Assembly (NCBI GenBank): GCA_032433765.1
Contig: JAVIAB010000102.1
Span: forward strand, 15,811,232 to 15,875,231
DNA: 64,000 nucleotides
DNA from: Megaustenia siamemsis
Lineage: Eukaryota; Mollusca; Gastropoda; Stylommatophora; Ariophantidae
Direction: 5' to 3'
Shown here: positions 42,597 to 54,991 of the stretch, one piece after another
How the letters are laid out: every line of letters starts with the position of its first letter
How positions within the stretch are numbered: position 1 is the first letter of the stretch
The notes under the pieces: model-generated
The model's input: only the letters and a program-made list of their open reading frames with translations
Told to the model about the DNA's origin: nothing
Databases searched by the model: none
Program-made: the position numbers and the translations under genes

Positions 42597-44456
42597 ACCC
42601 ACCTTTGTCTCACTCCGACAGTACATACCCTTGTCTCACCCCGACAGTACACATATTTGTCTCACCCCGACAGTACACGCCCTTGTCTTACCCCTACAGT
42701 ACACACCCTTGTCTCACCCCGACAGTACACGCCCTTGTCTTACCCCGACAGTACACACCCTTGTCTCACCCCGACAGTACACACCCTTGTCTCACCCCGA
42801 CAGTACACACCCTTGTCTCACCCCTACAGTACACACCCTTGTCTCACCCCGACAGTACACACCCTTGTCTTACCCCGACAGTACACACCCTTGTCTTACC
42901 CCGACAGTACACACCCTTGTCTTACCCCGACAGTACACACCCTTGTCTTACCCCGACAGTACATACCCTTGTCTCACCCCTACAGTACACACCCTTGTCT
43001 CACCCCGACAGTACACACCCTTGTCTCACCCCGACAGTACACACCCTTGTCTTACTCCGACAGTACACACCCTTGTCTCACCCCGACAGTACACACCCTT
43101 GTCTCACCCCTACAGTACACACCCTTGTCTCACCCCGACAGTACACACCCTTGTCTCACCCCGACAGTACACACCCTTGTCTCACCCCGACAGTACACAC
43201 CCTTGTCTTACTCCGACAGTACACACCCTTGTCTTACCCCGACAGTACACACCCTTGTCTCACCCCGACAGTACACACCCTTGTCTCACCCCGACAGTAC
43301 ACACCCTTGTCTTACCCCGACAGTACACACCCTTGTCTCACCCCGACAGTACACACCCTTGTCTCACCCCGACAGTACACACCCTTGTCTCACCCCGACA
43401 GTACACGCCCTTGTCTCACCCCGACAGTACACGCCCTTGCCCTGCCCCGACAGTACACACCCTTGTCTCACCCCGACAGTACACGCCCTTGTCTCACCCC
43501 GACAGTACACGCCCTTGTCTCACCCCGACAGTACTCACCCTTGTCTCACCCCGACAGTACACACCCTTGTCTCACCCCGACAGTACACACCCTTGCCCTG
43601 CCCCGACAGTACACACCCTTGTCTCACCCCGACAGTACACACCCTTGTCTCACCCCGACAGTACACACCCTTGCCCTGCCCCGACAGTACACACCCTTGT
43701 CTCACCCCGACAGTACACACCCTTGCCCTGCCCCGACAGTACACACCCTTGCCCTGCCCCGACAGTACACACCCTTGTCTCACCCCGACAGTACACACCC
43801 TTGCCCTGCCCCGACAGTACTCACCCTTGTCTCACCCCGACAGTACTCACCCTTGTCTCACCCCGACAGTACACACCCTTGTCTCACCCCGACAGTACAC
43901 ACCCTTGTCTCACCCCGACAGTACTCACCCTTGTCTCACCCCGACAGTACTCACCCTTGTCTCACCCCGACAGTACTCACCCTTGTCTCACCCCGACAGT
44001 ACTCACCCTTGTCTCACCCCGACAGTACTCACCCTTGTCTCACCCCGACAGTACACACCCTTGTCTCACCCCGACAGTACTCACCCTTGTCTCACCCCGA
44101 CAGTACTCACCCTTGTCTCACCCCGACAGTACTCACCCTTGTCTCACCCCGACAGTACTCACCCTTGTCTCACCCCGACAGTACTCACCCTTGTCTCACC
44201 CCGACAGTACACACCCTTGTCTCACCCCGACAGTACTCACCCTTGTCTCACCCCGACAGTACACACCCTTGTCTCACCCCGACAGTACTCACCCTTGTCT
44301 CACCCCGACAGTACTCACCCTTGTCTCACCCCGACAGTACACACCCTTGTCTCACCCCGACAGTACACACCCTTGTCTCACCCCGACAGTACTCACCCTT
44401 GTCTCACCCCGACAGTACTCACCCTTGTCTCACCCCGACAGTACACACCCTTGTCT
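42597..44456 (+). repeat. Minisatellite, 26-bp unit, ~71 copies
   Basis: The unit is CAGTACACACCCTTGTCTCA + CCCCGA. Variants are ACTCACCC, ACGCCC, CTTACC and CCCTGCC. CCCTGCC variants cluster at 43.43-43.82 kb and ACTCACC variants after 43.8 kb. 26 bp is not a multiple of three but lacks stops in any plus frame, giving open frames of 632, 672 and 626 codons that share the same 26-residue period. None should be called a gene. Confidence 0.98.
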
Positions 44457-44459
44457 TAC

Positions 44460-45025
44460 ACCTCCTATTACTGGGAAGCAATTATGACGCCTACAGATCT
44501 TCTAATGACATACATTTTTTATCACAACATTCTCTAACACCGTCTAAGAGATGTCCGTCCACATATTTTTGGAGCACCTTCCATAGTTCGATTATGTTAA
44601 CTCGATCACAAGCTTCTTCCTGATCGATAAATGCAGTTTTCAATTCTCCCGTTTGCTCAATAGTCTTTTCGCTTAATTATCAAAATACAAATAAGGCATC
44701 TGTGCACCCTGTTCCTGTCATAGATATAAGTATGGTTTCCTTTAGTGATAGCTCTACTTTATATCAAGTACGTAGTTCGAGCACCCTAGCGTACACTTTT
44801 CCTACTGGACTGAGGCGATAGATATACCTCTATATTTATTATATTCCCTTTTATTGTTCCTGTTTTTCCCAAATGGACAAAACAAGTGCTTTTCGCTAAA
44901 CAACAGACACTTCTCTTTTCTGACATGCCCGATGAAAGAAAGAAAACATTTACAAAAGTTGTCAACGAGAGGTTCAAATGTCAAACCAAGAATTTCATTT
45001 TCTCCCCCCCCCCCTTCTCTCTCTC
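44460..45025. other. No recognised gene; possible LINE 3' material
   Basis: 44480-44680 on the minus strand has LINE-like composition (CTGCATTTATCGATCAGGAA, reading as TAFIDQEEACDRV, an RT motif-A-like phrase). This hints at a short RT palm remnant (A-F-I-D-Q-E-E-A-C-D-R-V) around 44590-44635. No other gene was seen. Confidence 0.45.
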
Positions 45026-45029
45026 TCTA

Positions 45030-46225
45030 TCTGCGATCAAGACTCTATCAGAGTAGGATTCCAGACTCTCTCATGAAGGCAGCTGTCTGTTTAAGCGAAT
45101 CGATTGTCCCATATAGTTTATCTTCCAGGGAGGTGGGCGTGGACCACATTGCTCTTCTCAGGTCTGTGTACTGGGGGCAATCCTGTAGAACATGTTTTAT
45201 AGTCATATTGTCCAGTGTACAGTGACATAGGCTGGTTGTACCTATTTTCAATTTGGTAAACATGTGATTTCTCATTCTATTGTGGCCAGTGCGTAGGCGA
45301 AGTATGATGACTTGATCCCTCCTTGATAGTTGGTGGTATCCGTCACTCTCGTTACACTTTTCGTGTTCTCGTTTCCATTTTTCATGGTAATGACCTTTGA
45401 GGATGGATTTGGCTTCATCATAACTGAGCGGATGGTTCTCTTGTGGTAATCTCCCTCCCTCTTTAGCTAATTTGTCGGCGCGTTCGTTCCCGTGTATATT
45501 ACAGTGTGATGGTATCCACTGAATGACTACTCTCTGGAAGTTATTGTATAGTTGGTCCAGGGTTGTTCTCAAGTCATCTAGTTCATTTCTATTGGGACTT
45601 TTGATAATACTGACAGTGCATCAGTCAGAATCACCAATTTAGTGTGCATGTTATTTTTGTGCTGAGTAGCCAGTGTTGCAGCATCTCTGATGGCCTCAGT
45701 TTCTGCTTTAAAGTTGTATGAGAATTTTCCAGTAGCTATTGACTTGGTGATCTCGTCCTGATTATTCAGCGTCAAGAACACACCTTCCCCTCCATTTCTG
45801 GTGGCATTTGTAGCAGAGCCATCTGTGTATATGTGGGACCAAGAGTCCTGTGGGTAGGTATCGTGTATGTATTTTTCTGCTACGTGTTGTCTTTCTGTGT
45901 CTGATTGGGTGCCTTTTTTCATGATTCCTGTTATATTTTCCTTAAGTTCTGGTATTTTATGCTTTCCATGAGGAGACATATCAGATGGGCCCAAGGGTTT
46001 CGATATTGTTTGGGAAAGTACTGGGTCTCCAGTAGTTAGTTCATTGGTAATTGCAGCGAAGTTGCTCCTCTTTAGTCGTACAATTCCGGAACCAGTTATT
46101 CTTTGGTGCATGGGGTGGCTAAGGAGCTTTCTATATTTCTGCGCTTGTTGCAATACTATAGTGACACGTCTGTCATCTAAGGGTTGTAAACCTGTTATTT
46201 TCTTTCCAAACATAAATATCAAGAA
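45030..46225 (-). pseudogene. LINE ORF2 3' part with RNase H domain
   Basis: The first frame (46222-45578) ends with WSHIYTDGSATNATRNGGEG, FKAETEAIRDAATLA and LVILTDALSVL: the D, E and D positions of an RNase H catalytic centre. After a frameshift at about 45600, the second frame (45572-45048) gives VVIQWIPSHCNIHGNERADK (the H-x-x-x-GNE-x-AD end), RDQVIILRLRTGHNRM, CHCTLDN and HVLQDCPQYTDLR, ending FMRESGILL. So a nearly complete RNase H plus C-terminal zinc-binding-like tail is broken by one frameshift. The upstream RT is absent. A C-run (45003-45013) lies just past the end. It is the best-preserved LINE coding segment in the window. Confidence 0.9.
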
Positions 46226-46229
46226 AATG

Positions 46230-46860
46230 TAATAGTTCAGTCACGCGACACAACAAAAGCAGTTCAAAGTCCACACAACTATTATTATTATGATTAACAA
46301 ACACAAGGAAAACAACAAACCAGAAGAGCGTCGAAGAGCAAAATGAGTAGACGGAATGCTGTTGTTATTATCTCTCTACTTATTTCTCTTTCCATAATCC
46401 TGGAGTATGTTGGGCCACTATTGATAGACTTCATCAACCTTCTGCATGTATCTCTTCAGTCTTTCTTTGGGACTCGTCTGTCTATTCTTTGATGCTACCT
46501 TCCTATCTCTTATTCTATCTACCTCTCCTGCTTCCTCCTTGTGCTGTATTTAGATCATCATGAGCACTGCACTTCGGTCACATTCATAGGTGACCCAATC
46601 ATCTCGAAACTCTGAGAATCTCCGATCAGACCCTGACCCATATGCACGACGAACTCCGTCACACGGCTAGGGATCCATCAATTGTATGGATGCGTTACTG
46701 GTCAGATTTCAAGGCATGAAACCTACCTAACTTAAGAGCATCATCAATATCAAGTTATACGTTTGAATGGTGTCAGATCCGACAATGCAGACATCGATAT
46801 CAGAAGCGGCCAGTCAAAGTGCACAAAACTAGGGTCAAACTTCCCCTCCCATCGACGATA
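46230..46860. other. No recognisable gene
   Basis: Mostly unrecognised; part of 46390-46560 may be decayed LINE. No domain is readable. Confidence 0.4.
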
Positions 46861-46974
46861 CAGATCAAATAAGGAGAATCAATACAAGAAAAGAGACCAA
46901 GACAATAACCGAGAGAGCCACATTTTCTTCAACGGATGATTGACCAGAACAAAGAATGTGTTCCTTCTCGACAA

Positions 46975-47085
46975 ATGTATTTCTTTTCTGTCTCATCCAT
47001 ATCACCATCATCATTATGTCTCTTGCCTGCTGGCGTGGGCGATCGTATCTCTCCACAACCTTTTATCTCTACATAAGTTTATCTG
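46975..47085 (-). mobile_element. LINE 3' end, inverted
   Basis: The minus strand reads VVERYDRPRQQARD followed by (ATGATGGTG)n-like sequence. This is the same C-terminus and GAT-type tail as at 4.9 and 7.1 kb. Upstream coding sequence is not recognisable. Confidence 0.7.
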
Positions 47086-47089
47086 AAGA

Positions 47090-47370
47090 AAAAAGCTAGG
47101 AATAGCCCCCGCCATAGAATATATAAAGAAACACCAGATAAAATGTTTTGGCCACATGACAAGGCAAGAGTGATCAAAACACAACACAACGAGCTTTCAA
47201 TAAAGGTTACGAGAATACTAAACCCAAGGGTCGACCACCAAAAAGATGGATCGATGGAATATTAGAATCACTAGGAAACATAACAACAACTGAGGCTAAC
47301 AGAAGAGCAAAATACTGCAAATTATATCTCCCCTCGACGTTGAAAGGCTAATGAGGAAGGAAAGAGGAAG
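47090..47370 (+). pseudogene. LINE RT C-terminal fragment
   Basis: Frame fragments read KKLGIAPAIEYIKKHQIKCF, GHMTRQE, then in another frame GRPPKRWIDGILESLGNITT and EANRRAKYCKLYLPSTLKG. The GHM-x-R and RGRPPKRWIDGI blocks identify the C-terminus of a further LINE family. At least two frameshifts. Confidence 0.75.
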
Positions 47371-47379
47371 AAGATTAGC

Positions 47380-48425
47380 TTATCGTTTCTGTTCTTGTCT
47401 TATTAGCAAGCCACTCTCTTAAGCCGTCTTGTATCGTTTCCTCGTCACAATTCGCGTGTCACTTCTAATTTACTTGATTTGCTTGTTCGTGTCTTTCCCA
47501 TAAATACATTTTCTATAAAATAGGTTCAAGTTCATTAGGAGTCTCAACATCATAAAGAAACTTTTGCCATTATTAAATAACATAATATATTATATCCATG
47601 AAACTCTCCAATTTGCCTTTTTTTCATCTTCCATTACAAGTATTATTCTACGAAAATATCATTCACACACGGTTATTTACTTAGTCAAAAAATATTATAT
47701 TTCTGGGATGTGTCGGAAAATAAAACCACTTCCATAAAATATAACATTTAAGGGTGATAGGGGAGTACTAGACTCGGGACATATACACCCAAAAATGTGG
47801 ACACTTTTCCAAGATTATGACCAAAATGCCACTTTGATATAAAAATCAGCTGACGTGGAGTTCCACTTCTGCCTTCAGTTAACTTTATCGTCACAAAATA
47901 TTTCTGTTGTTCCACCACCCCATACAGTAATTACACAATGAGGTTGTCAGATATTGATTGTGATTTCTATTTACTTTAACCAGCAGCAATATTTAATCAG
48001 ATGTTTGGACATCCACGAGCAGAGCGCTAACAACGTTACTGACAGCTAAAATTTCATCATGTGTGCCAGCATATCAGTCAGTAAACCGAGAACTCTTCTA
48101 AATGTCAACGCAATCAAATTTCAGAAAATCAAGATCAAATTTCGAAAAACAATTCACACCAGCAACAACCTGTTTTTATATGACGAAATTACCGACACAG
48201 AAAATGTCAAAAGTACCAAACGTTATGGAAGATACAATGACTGAAAATGGGTACCAGCGTTCTTTTTTCACTCTGGAAAAAACAGAAAGGCTTAGCGTGA
48301 TACCAAGCACATCACTCAAAATTATGCAGTTGGTCACTGAAGTATAAGGGCACCAGCACCATCTCACGACTTCAGATTTTGGCGATTACATCATCACATT
48401 TATCTTACTTTACTTTTTACAATTT
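47380..48425. other. No recognisable gene
   Basis: AT-rich unique sequence. Two overlapping frames (48059-48244, 48102-48347) have no recognisable domain. Confidence 0.5.
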
Positions 48426-48427
48426 TT

Positions 48428-50515
48428 ACTTTATTGTCCTGTAAATGCTGCATGTCCTGTAAATTCTGTATGTCCTGCCAAGGCTGCATGTATGTCCTGT
48501 AAATTCTGTATGTCCTGTAAATTCTTTATGTCCTGCCAAGGCTGCATGTATGTCCTGTTAATTTTGCATGTCCTGTAAATTCTGTATGTCCTGACAAGGC
48601 TGCATGTATGTCCTGTAAATTCTGTATGTCCAGTAAATTTGTTATGTCTTGCCAAGGCTGCATGTATGTCCTGTAAATTCTTTATGTCCTGCCAAGGCTG
48701 CATATATGTCCTGTAAATTCTGTATATCCTGTAAATTCTTTATGTCCTGCCAAGGCTGCATGTATGTCATATAAATTCTGTATGTCCTGTAAATTCTTTG
48801 TCCTGCCAAGGCTGCATTTATGTCCTGTAAATTCTTTATGTCCTGCCAAGGCTGCATGTATGTCCTGTAAATACTTCATGTCCTGCCAAGGCTGCATGTA
48901 TGTCCTGTAAATTCTTTATGTCCTGTCAAGGCTGCATGTATGTCCTGTAAATTCTTTATGTCCTGCCAAGGCTGCATATATGTCCTGTATATCCTGTATG
49001 TCCTGTAAATTCTTTATGTCCTGCCAAGGCAGCATGTATGTCCTGTAAATTCGTTATGTCCTGCCAAGGCTGCATGTATGTCCTGTAAATTCTGTATGTC
49101 CTGTAAATTCTATATGTCCTGTAAATTCTTTATGTCCTGCCAAGGCTGCTTGTATGTCCTGTAAATTCTGTATGTCCTGCCAAGGCTGCATGTATGTCCT
49201 GTAAATTCTTTATGTCCTGCCAAGGCTGCATGTATGTCCTGTAAATTCTGTATGTCCTGTAAATTCTATATGTCCTGTAAATTCTTTATGTCCTGCCAAG
49301 GCTGCTTGTATGTCCTGTAAATTCTGTATGTCCTGCCAAGGCTGCATGTATGTCCTGTAAATTCTGTATGTCCTATAAATTATGTACGTCCTGCCAAGGC
49401 TGCATGTGTGTCCTGTAAATTCTGCATGTCCTGTAAATTCTTTATGTCCTGCCAAGGCTGCATGTATGTCCTGTAAATGCTGCATGTCCTGTAAATTATG
49501 TATGTCCTGCCAAGGCTGCATGTATGTCCTGTAAATTCTGTATGTCCAGTAAATTCGTTATGTCTTGCCAAGGCTGCATGTATGTCCTGTAAATTCTTTA
49601 TGTCCTGCCAAGGCTGCATGTATGTCCTGTAAATTCTGTATATCCTGTAAATTCTTTATGTCCTGCCAAGGCTGCATGTATGTCCTGTAAATTCTGTATG
49701 TCCTGTAAATTCTGTATGTCCTGCCAAGGCTGCATGTATGTCCTGTAAATTCTGTATGTCCTGTAAATTCTTTATGTCCTGGCAAGGCTGCATGTATGTC
49801 CTGTAAATTCTTTATGTCCTGCAAAGGCTGCATGTATGTCCTGTAAATTCTGTATGTCCTGTAAATTCTTTATGTCCTGCCAAGGCTGCATGTATGTCCT
49901 GCCAAGGCTGCATGTATGTCCTGTAAATTCTGTATGTCCTGCCAAGGCTGCATGTATGTCCTGTAAATTCTGTATGTCCTGCCAAGGCTGCATGTATGTC
50001 CTGTAAATTCTGTATGTCCTGCCAAGGCTGCATGTATGTCCTGTAAATTCTGTATGTCCTGCCAAGGCTGCATGTATGTCCTGTAAATTCTGTATGTCCT
50101 GCCAAGGCTGCATGTATGTCCTATAAATTCTTTATGTCCTGCCAAGGCTGCATGTATGTCCTGTAAATTCTTTATGTCCTGCCAAGGCTGCATGTATGTC
50201 CTGCCAAGGCTGCATGTATGTCCTGTAAATTCTGTATGTCCTGCCAAGGCTGCATGTATGTCCTGTAAATTCTGTATGTCCTGCCAAGGCTGCATGTATG
50301 TCCTGTAAATTCTGTATGTCCTGCCAAGGCTGCATGTATGTCCTGTAAATTCTGTATGTCCTGCCAAGGCTGCATGTATGTCCTGTAAATTCTGTATGTC
50401 CTGCCAATGCTGCATGTATGTCCTATAAATTCTTTATGTCCTGCAAGGCTGCATGTATGTCCTGTCAGCGCTGCATGTCCTGTCAATTATGTATGTCTTG
50501 TAAATGCTGTATGTA
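48428..50515 (+). repeat. Minisatellite of two modules (18 + 22 bp)
   Basis: The modules TGTCCTGTAAATTCTGTA (18 bp) and TGTCCTGCCAAGGCTGCATG + TA (22 bp) combine mainly as 40-bp A-B units, with extra 18-bp modules (A-A-B) on the left and strict A-B alternation on the right (49.9-50.4 kb). Minus-strand Gln/His/Thr-rich frames of up to 181 codons are artefacts. Confidence 0.97.
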
Positions 50516-50519
50516 CTGT

Positions 50520-50900
50520 CAACAAAAGCAACCTTCTTTTTTTAGTTGCCTAGCTCATAGTGTGTTGAAATGCAGATCTGTCGTTGGAAAGGGCTTGTGT
50601 CAACAATTAATGCAGGTTCGATCATAGTCCGCGCTACCTATTGCTCTGTACACATTCTATTAACGCTTGTTGTGGGGTTCTCCGATGACTGTAAACATAT
50701 CCTATCCATTGATTATAATGCTCGTTAACCTTCAATGGAATGGTAAAGTTGTTTCCCTACTTGATCAGCTCTGTTGACCGGCAGGGAGGTCGATTAAAAA
50801 CAAAGACTAAGGAAGAACAAATGATGCTTGGAGACTGGGCAATGCAAGGGACAAAGAAATTGTTGTCCCTTGAAATGAGGAGTTGGTGGTGAGCGATGCT
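50520..50900. other. No recognisable gene
   Basis: Unique sequence between two arrays. Confidence 0.5.
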
Positions 50901-50904
50901 ACAA

Positions 50905-51627
50905 ACTCGTGCCAATAGTCATGTGTTGTACTTTTTTGACAATTTTGAGTTTGGGTTTGACTTCAGATACGATACTTAAGTACAGCACGATACATGACAT
51001 TAATAGTGCATTGCTCCAAACCGTCTTTTTTATGTACAGCACGCCAATAAGTGTGATTTGGTCCCAAGCGGTGTCTTCATGGGCAGCACGTCGCTAAACG
51101 TTGATAAGTGTGTACTGCTCCTCTCATCTTTATATAGGGCAAGCTACACATCAATAAGTGTGTGCTACCTCCAACTATCATCTTTATATAGAGCACATTA
51201 AACGTCAATAAGTGTGTGCTACCTCCAACTATCATCTATATAGAGAATACATTAAACGTCAATAAGTGTGTGCTACCTCCAACTATCATCTTTATATAGA
51301 ATACATTAAACGTCAATAAGTGTGTGCTACCTCCAACTATCATCTTTATATAGAGCACATTAAACGTCAATAAGTGTGTGCTACCTCCAACTATCATCTT
51401 TATATAGAATACATTAAACGTCAATAAGTGTGTGCTACCTCCAACTATCATCTTTATAGAGAATACATTAAACGTGAATAAGTGTGTGCTACCTCCAACT
51501 ATCATCTTTATATAGAGCACATTAAACGTCAATAAGTGTGTGCTACCTCCAACTATCATCTTTATATAGAGCACATTAAACGTCAATAAGTGTGTGCTAC
51601 CTCCAACTATCATCTTTATATAGAGCA
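50905..51627 (+). repeat. 54-bp minisatellite, left half
   Basis: From about 51130, CACATTAAACGTCAATAAGT + GTGTGCTACCTCCAACTATCATCTTTATATAGAG repeats every ~54 bp. The left edge (50905-51130) carries strongly diverged copies (CGATACATGACATTAATAGT, CACGCCAATAAGTGTGATTT). It is homologous to 52110-53830. Confidence 0.93.
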
Positions 51628-52105
51628 TGCTCATCATCATCAACAGGTCGCCTGTTCTTTACAGAACGTTGCATTGACCACAACCAGTCTGAAAGAATCT
51701 CTAGTAGCCAAAGCTCCCATTTCTTCTGCTTGTTCATGATCTCCTCGACGTCTAAAAACTACCGACTTCTTGGTCTGCCCCTGATGCGCCGTCCATGCCC
51801 TACATTATTATTTCCAGCCCTCCGTGTCTTTGGACGTGAGTATATTATTTTAATTTCCGTTGTAGAATGGTGTTTATAAGTCAGTTATTTGTAATGTTTA
51901 AATCTTTTAGGTTGTCTTCACCTCTCTTTCTCATTATCCAATGTAACTTAAGGATTTTTCTGTAGCATTTTGTTTTGAATGAATCAATTTTCCTGCTTGC
52001 TGTTTCCAAGATTGTCCATGATTCACAACCATATGTTACTATCTCCTTAGTAATTTTAATTGTACTGCCTTGCTGGTATTGTGCCACAAGTACTTCATGG
52101 CACTC
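51628..52105 (-). pseudogene. LINE C-terminal fragment inserted in 54-bp array
   Basis: The minus strand reads EIVTYGCESWTILETASRKI, DSFKTKCYRKILKLHWIMRK, then a RIRGRPRS-like stretch. After that come codons for ATRDSFRLVVVNATFCKEQA, and the end TGTTGATGATGATGAGCATG supplies a GAT-type tail at 51628. This is the classic YG-x-E-x-W-T...C-Y-RKIL-x-x-W C-terminus of an endonuclease/reverse-transcriptase LINE, 5'-truncated, with frame breaks. Confidence 0.85.
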
Positions 52106-52109
52106 AATT

Positions 52110-53840
52110 TTTAAAGCGCACTACACGTCAATAACTGTGTATTACTCCCAACTACCATCCTTATACACAGCACACTACACGTCAATAACTGTGTATTACT
52201 CCCAACTACCATCCTAATACACAGCACACTACACGTCAATAACAGGTGTATTGCTCCCAACTACCATCCTTATACACAGCACACTACACGTCAGTAACTG
52301 TGTACTACTCCCAACTACCATCCTTATACACAGCACACTACACGTCAATAACTGTGTATTACTCCCAACTACCATCCTTATACACAGCGCACTACACGTC
52401 AATAACTGTGTATTACTCCCAACTACCATCCTTATACACAGCACACTACACGTCAATAACTGTGTATTACTCCCAACTACCATCCTTATACACAGCACAC
52501 TACACGTCAATAACTGTGTATTACTCCCAACTACCATCCTTATACACAGCACACTACACGTCAATAACTGTGTATTGCTCCCAACTACCATCCTTATACA
52601 CAGCACACTACACGTCAATAACTGTGTATTACTCCCAACTACCATCCTTATACACAGCACACTACACGTCAATAAAAGGTGTATTGCTCCCAACTACCAT
52701 CCTTATACACAGCACACTACACGTCAATAACTGTGTATTGCTCCCAACTACCATCCTTATACACAGCGCACTACACGTCAATAACAGGTGTATTGCTCCC
52801 AACTACCATCCTTATACACAGCACACTACACGTCAATAACTGCATATTGCTCCCAACTACCATCCTTATACACAGCACACTACACGTCAATAACAGGTGT
52901 ATTGCTCCCAACTACCATCCTTATACACAGCACACTACACGTCAATAACAGGTGTATTGCTCCCAACTACCATCCTTATACACAGCACACTACACGTCAA
53001 TAACTGTGTATTGCTCCCAACTACAATCCTTATACACAGCACACTACACGTCAATAACAGGTGTATTGCTCCCAACTACCATCCTTATACACAGCACACT
53101 ACACGTCAATAACAGGTGTATTGCTCCCAACTACCACCCTTATACACAGCACACTACACGTCAATAACTGTGTATTGCTCCCAACTACCATCCTTATACA
53201 CAGCACACTACACGTCAATAACTGTGTATTGCTCCCAACTACCATCCTTATACACAGCACACTACACGTCAATAACTGTGTATTGCTCCCAACTACCATC
53301 CTTATACACAGCACACTACACGTCAATAACTGTGTATTGCTCCCAACTACCATCCTTATACACAGCACACTACACGTCAATAACAGGTGTATTGCTCCCA
53401 ACTACCATCCTTATACACAGCACACTACACGTCAATAACTGTGTATTGCTCCCAACTACCATCCTTATACACAGCACACTACACGTCAATAACTGTGTAC
53501 TACTCCCAACTGCCATCCTTATACACAGCACACTACACGTCAATAACTGTGTATTGCTCCCAACTACCATCCTTATACACAGCACACTACACGTCAATAA
53601 CTGTGTACTACTCCCAACTGCCATCCTTATCAACATCACACTACACGTCAATAACTGTGTACTACTCCCAACTGCCATCCTTATACACAGCACACTACAC
53701 GTCAGTAACTGTGTACTACTCCCAACTGCCATGCTTATCAACATCACACTACACGTCAGTAACTGTGTACTACTCCCAACTGCCATCCTTATCAACATCA
53801 CACTACACGTCAATAAATGTGTACTACTCCCAAGCGACGG
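52110..53840 (+). repeat. 54-bp minisatellite, right half, ~32 copies
   Basis: CACACTACACGTCAATAACT + GTGTATTGCTCCCAACTACCATCCTTATACACAG. The common variant AATAACAGGTGTATTG adds one base and makes 55-bp units, so frames alternate. The last copies (53.6-53.8 kb) carry CTTATCAACATCA and then decay. The frames of up to 298 codons are artefacts. Confidence 0.97.
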
Positions 53841-53844
53841 GCAC

Positions 53845-54500
53845 TTTACACGCCGATCACTGTGTGCTGGAATCAACTGTCGTAATTTGGAGAGCACACA
53901 GCACGACGGTTACCACAGCTCCTTTACAAAGAAACCGAAGACGATTGGCCAGTCACGTGAGAGGACGCGGCCACAACAGGCACTCACAGATAAAATACGA
54001 CTAGTCATATAGGGCCGCTGGTGATTGCCTTTGAGAGTAACACAAGATGCCGAATTCTTGAAACCAATTGGTTGTGTTGATCGATTATTCTGAGTGTTTC
54101 TGTGTTGCTCCTTTGTTGGTTTCCCCACTTTTATTCTCAACCAACTCGCTCGCGCCGTCTATTCCCTCAGCTGTCGGCCATTAACATTCTTCAAGACTTT
54201 CCACACATGTTAGCTTCAGGCCAAAAAGATTAGGAATAAAAAGGGAAACTCACGTCACAACTTGATTAATAAGACATTTTGTCTAAAGCTTCTTACTCAA
54301 TGTCCCTACTTGATGGTGTTTTTTCTTTAAATTATCCACCTTTTATTTTCAGCGGCGTTGTGTGCGTTGCCAACGCAGGGCATTGACAAATATTGCGTTC
54401 CAAACCTGCTATTTAAAAAAAAATAGTATTGCTACTTTTTTTTAATTTTACGCCCGGAGCATCCAACACTCAGGCTCACAGTCCCTCTCCCACCACCCAC
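53845..54500. other. No recognisable gene
   Basis: Unique sequence. 53900-54140 has small overlapping frames of no recognised type. Confidence 0.5.
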
Positions 54501-54504
54501 GTTG

Positions 54505-54805
54505 CTCTACCGACTTTTTTTCCTAGATGACTTTTCTTCACGATGTTTCTCCCTGGCACGGCGACTTAATAAGATGTTTCTCCCCACAGTGTTCATCACA
54601 CATGAATCAACTAAGTTCGGAGATGTTTCTGCTGATAATGTTTTCCCTTTAAGATGTTTCCCGCAAAGATGGCTCCTTTTCACGATGACTTTCCTTAAAT
54701 GATGTTTTCGAAAACGATGAACATTCCTTAAATGTTGTTTTTGCATAACAATGACTCCGTAAATGTTTTTGAATCACCATGACTCTCCCTAAATAATGTT
54801 TTTTG
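54505..54805 (+). repeat. Degenerate ~25-30-bp repeat
   Basis: Phrases such as CACGATGTTTCTCCCTGGCA, AAGATGTTTCTCCCCACA, AAATGATGTTTTCGAAAACG and AAATGTTGTTTTTGCATAAC recur with a loose 25-30-bp spacing. An old, decayed array. Confidence 0.65.
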
Positions 54806-54909
54806 TGTGTTTTTTTTTCCATGACGAAAGCTTTCCATGGTTGCGTTTCTTTCACAAAGTTAAATCTCAATGTTGATGTTTGTTTAACGTCGATCACTAC
54901 TCTAGATAC

Positions 54910-54991
54910 TACAACCTGCTACGATCTGAAGCGATCTGCACAAGACACTACTAGCTGCTGCCGTCTGGAGACATCGGTACAAGATACTATT
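54910..54991 (+). repeat. 36/39-bp satellite, left remnant
   Basis: Two diverged units (GATCTGAAGCGATCTGCACAAG, then ACTACTAGCTGCTGCCGTCT + GGAGACATCGGTACAAGATACTATTAG). They belong to the array at 57.4-64 kb but are separated from it by a 2.4-kb Penelope-like element. Confidence 0.9.

Noticed and set aside
42589..44623. Three plus-strand open frames of 626-672 codons
   Set aside because: All three frames are open over the same 26-bp minisatellite and encode shifted versions of one peptide repeat, so they are array artefacts.
52246..54012. Open frames up to 298 codons in the 54/55-bp array
   Set aside because: Repeat artefacts on both strands; frames change wherever a 55-bp unit occurs.
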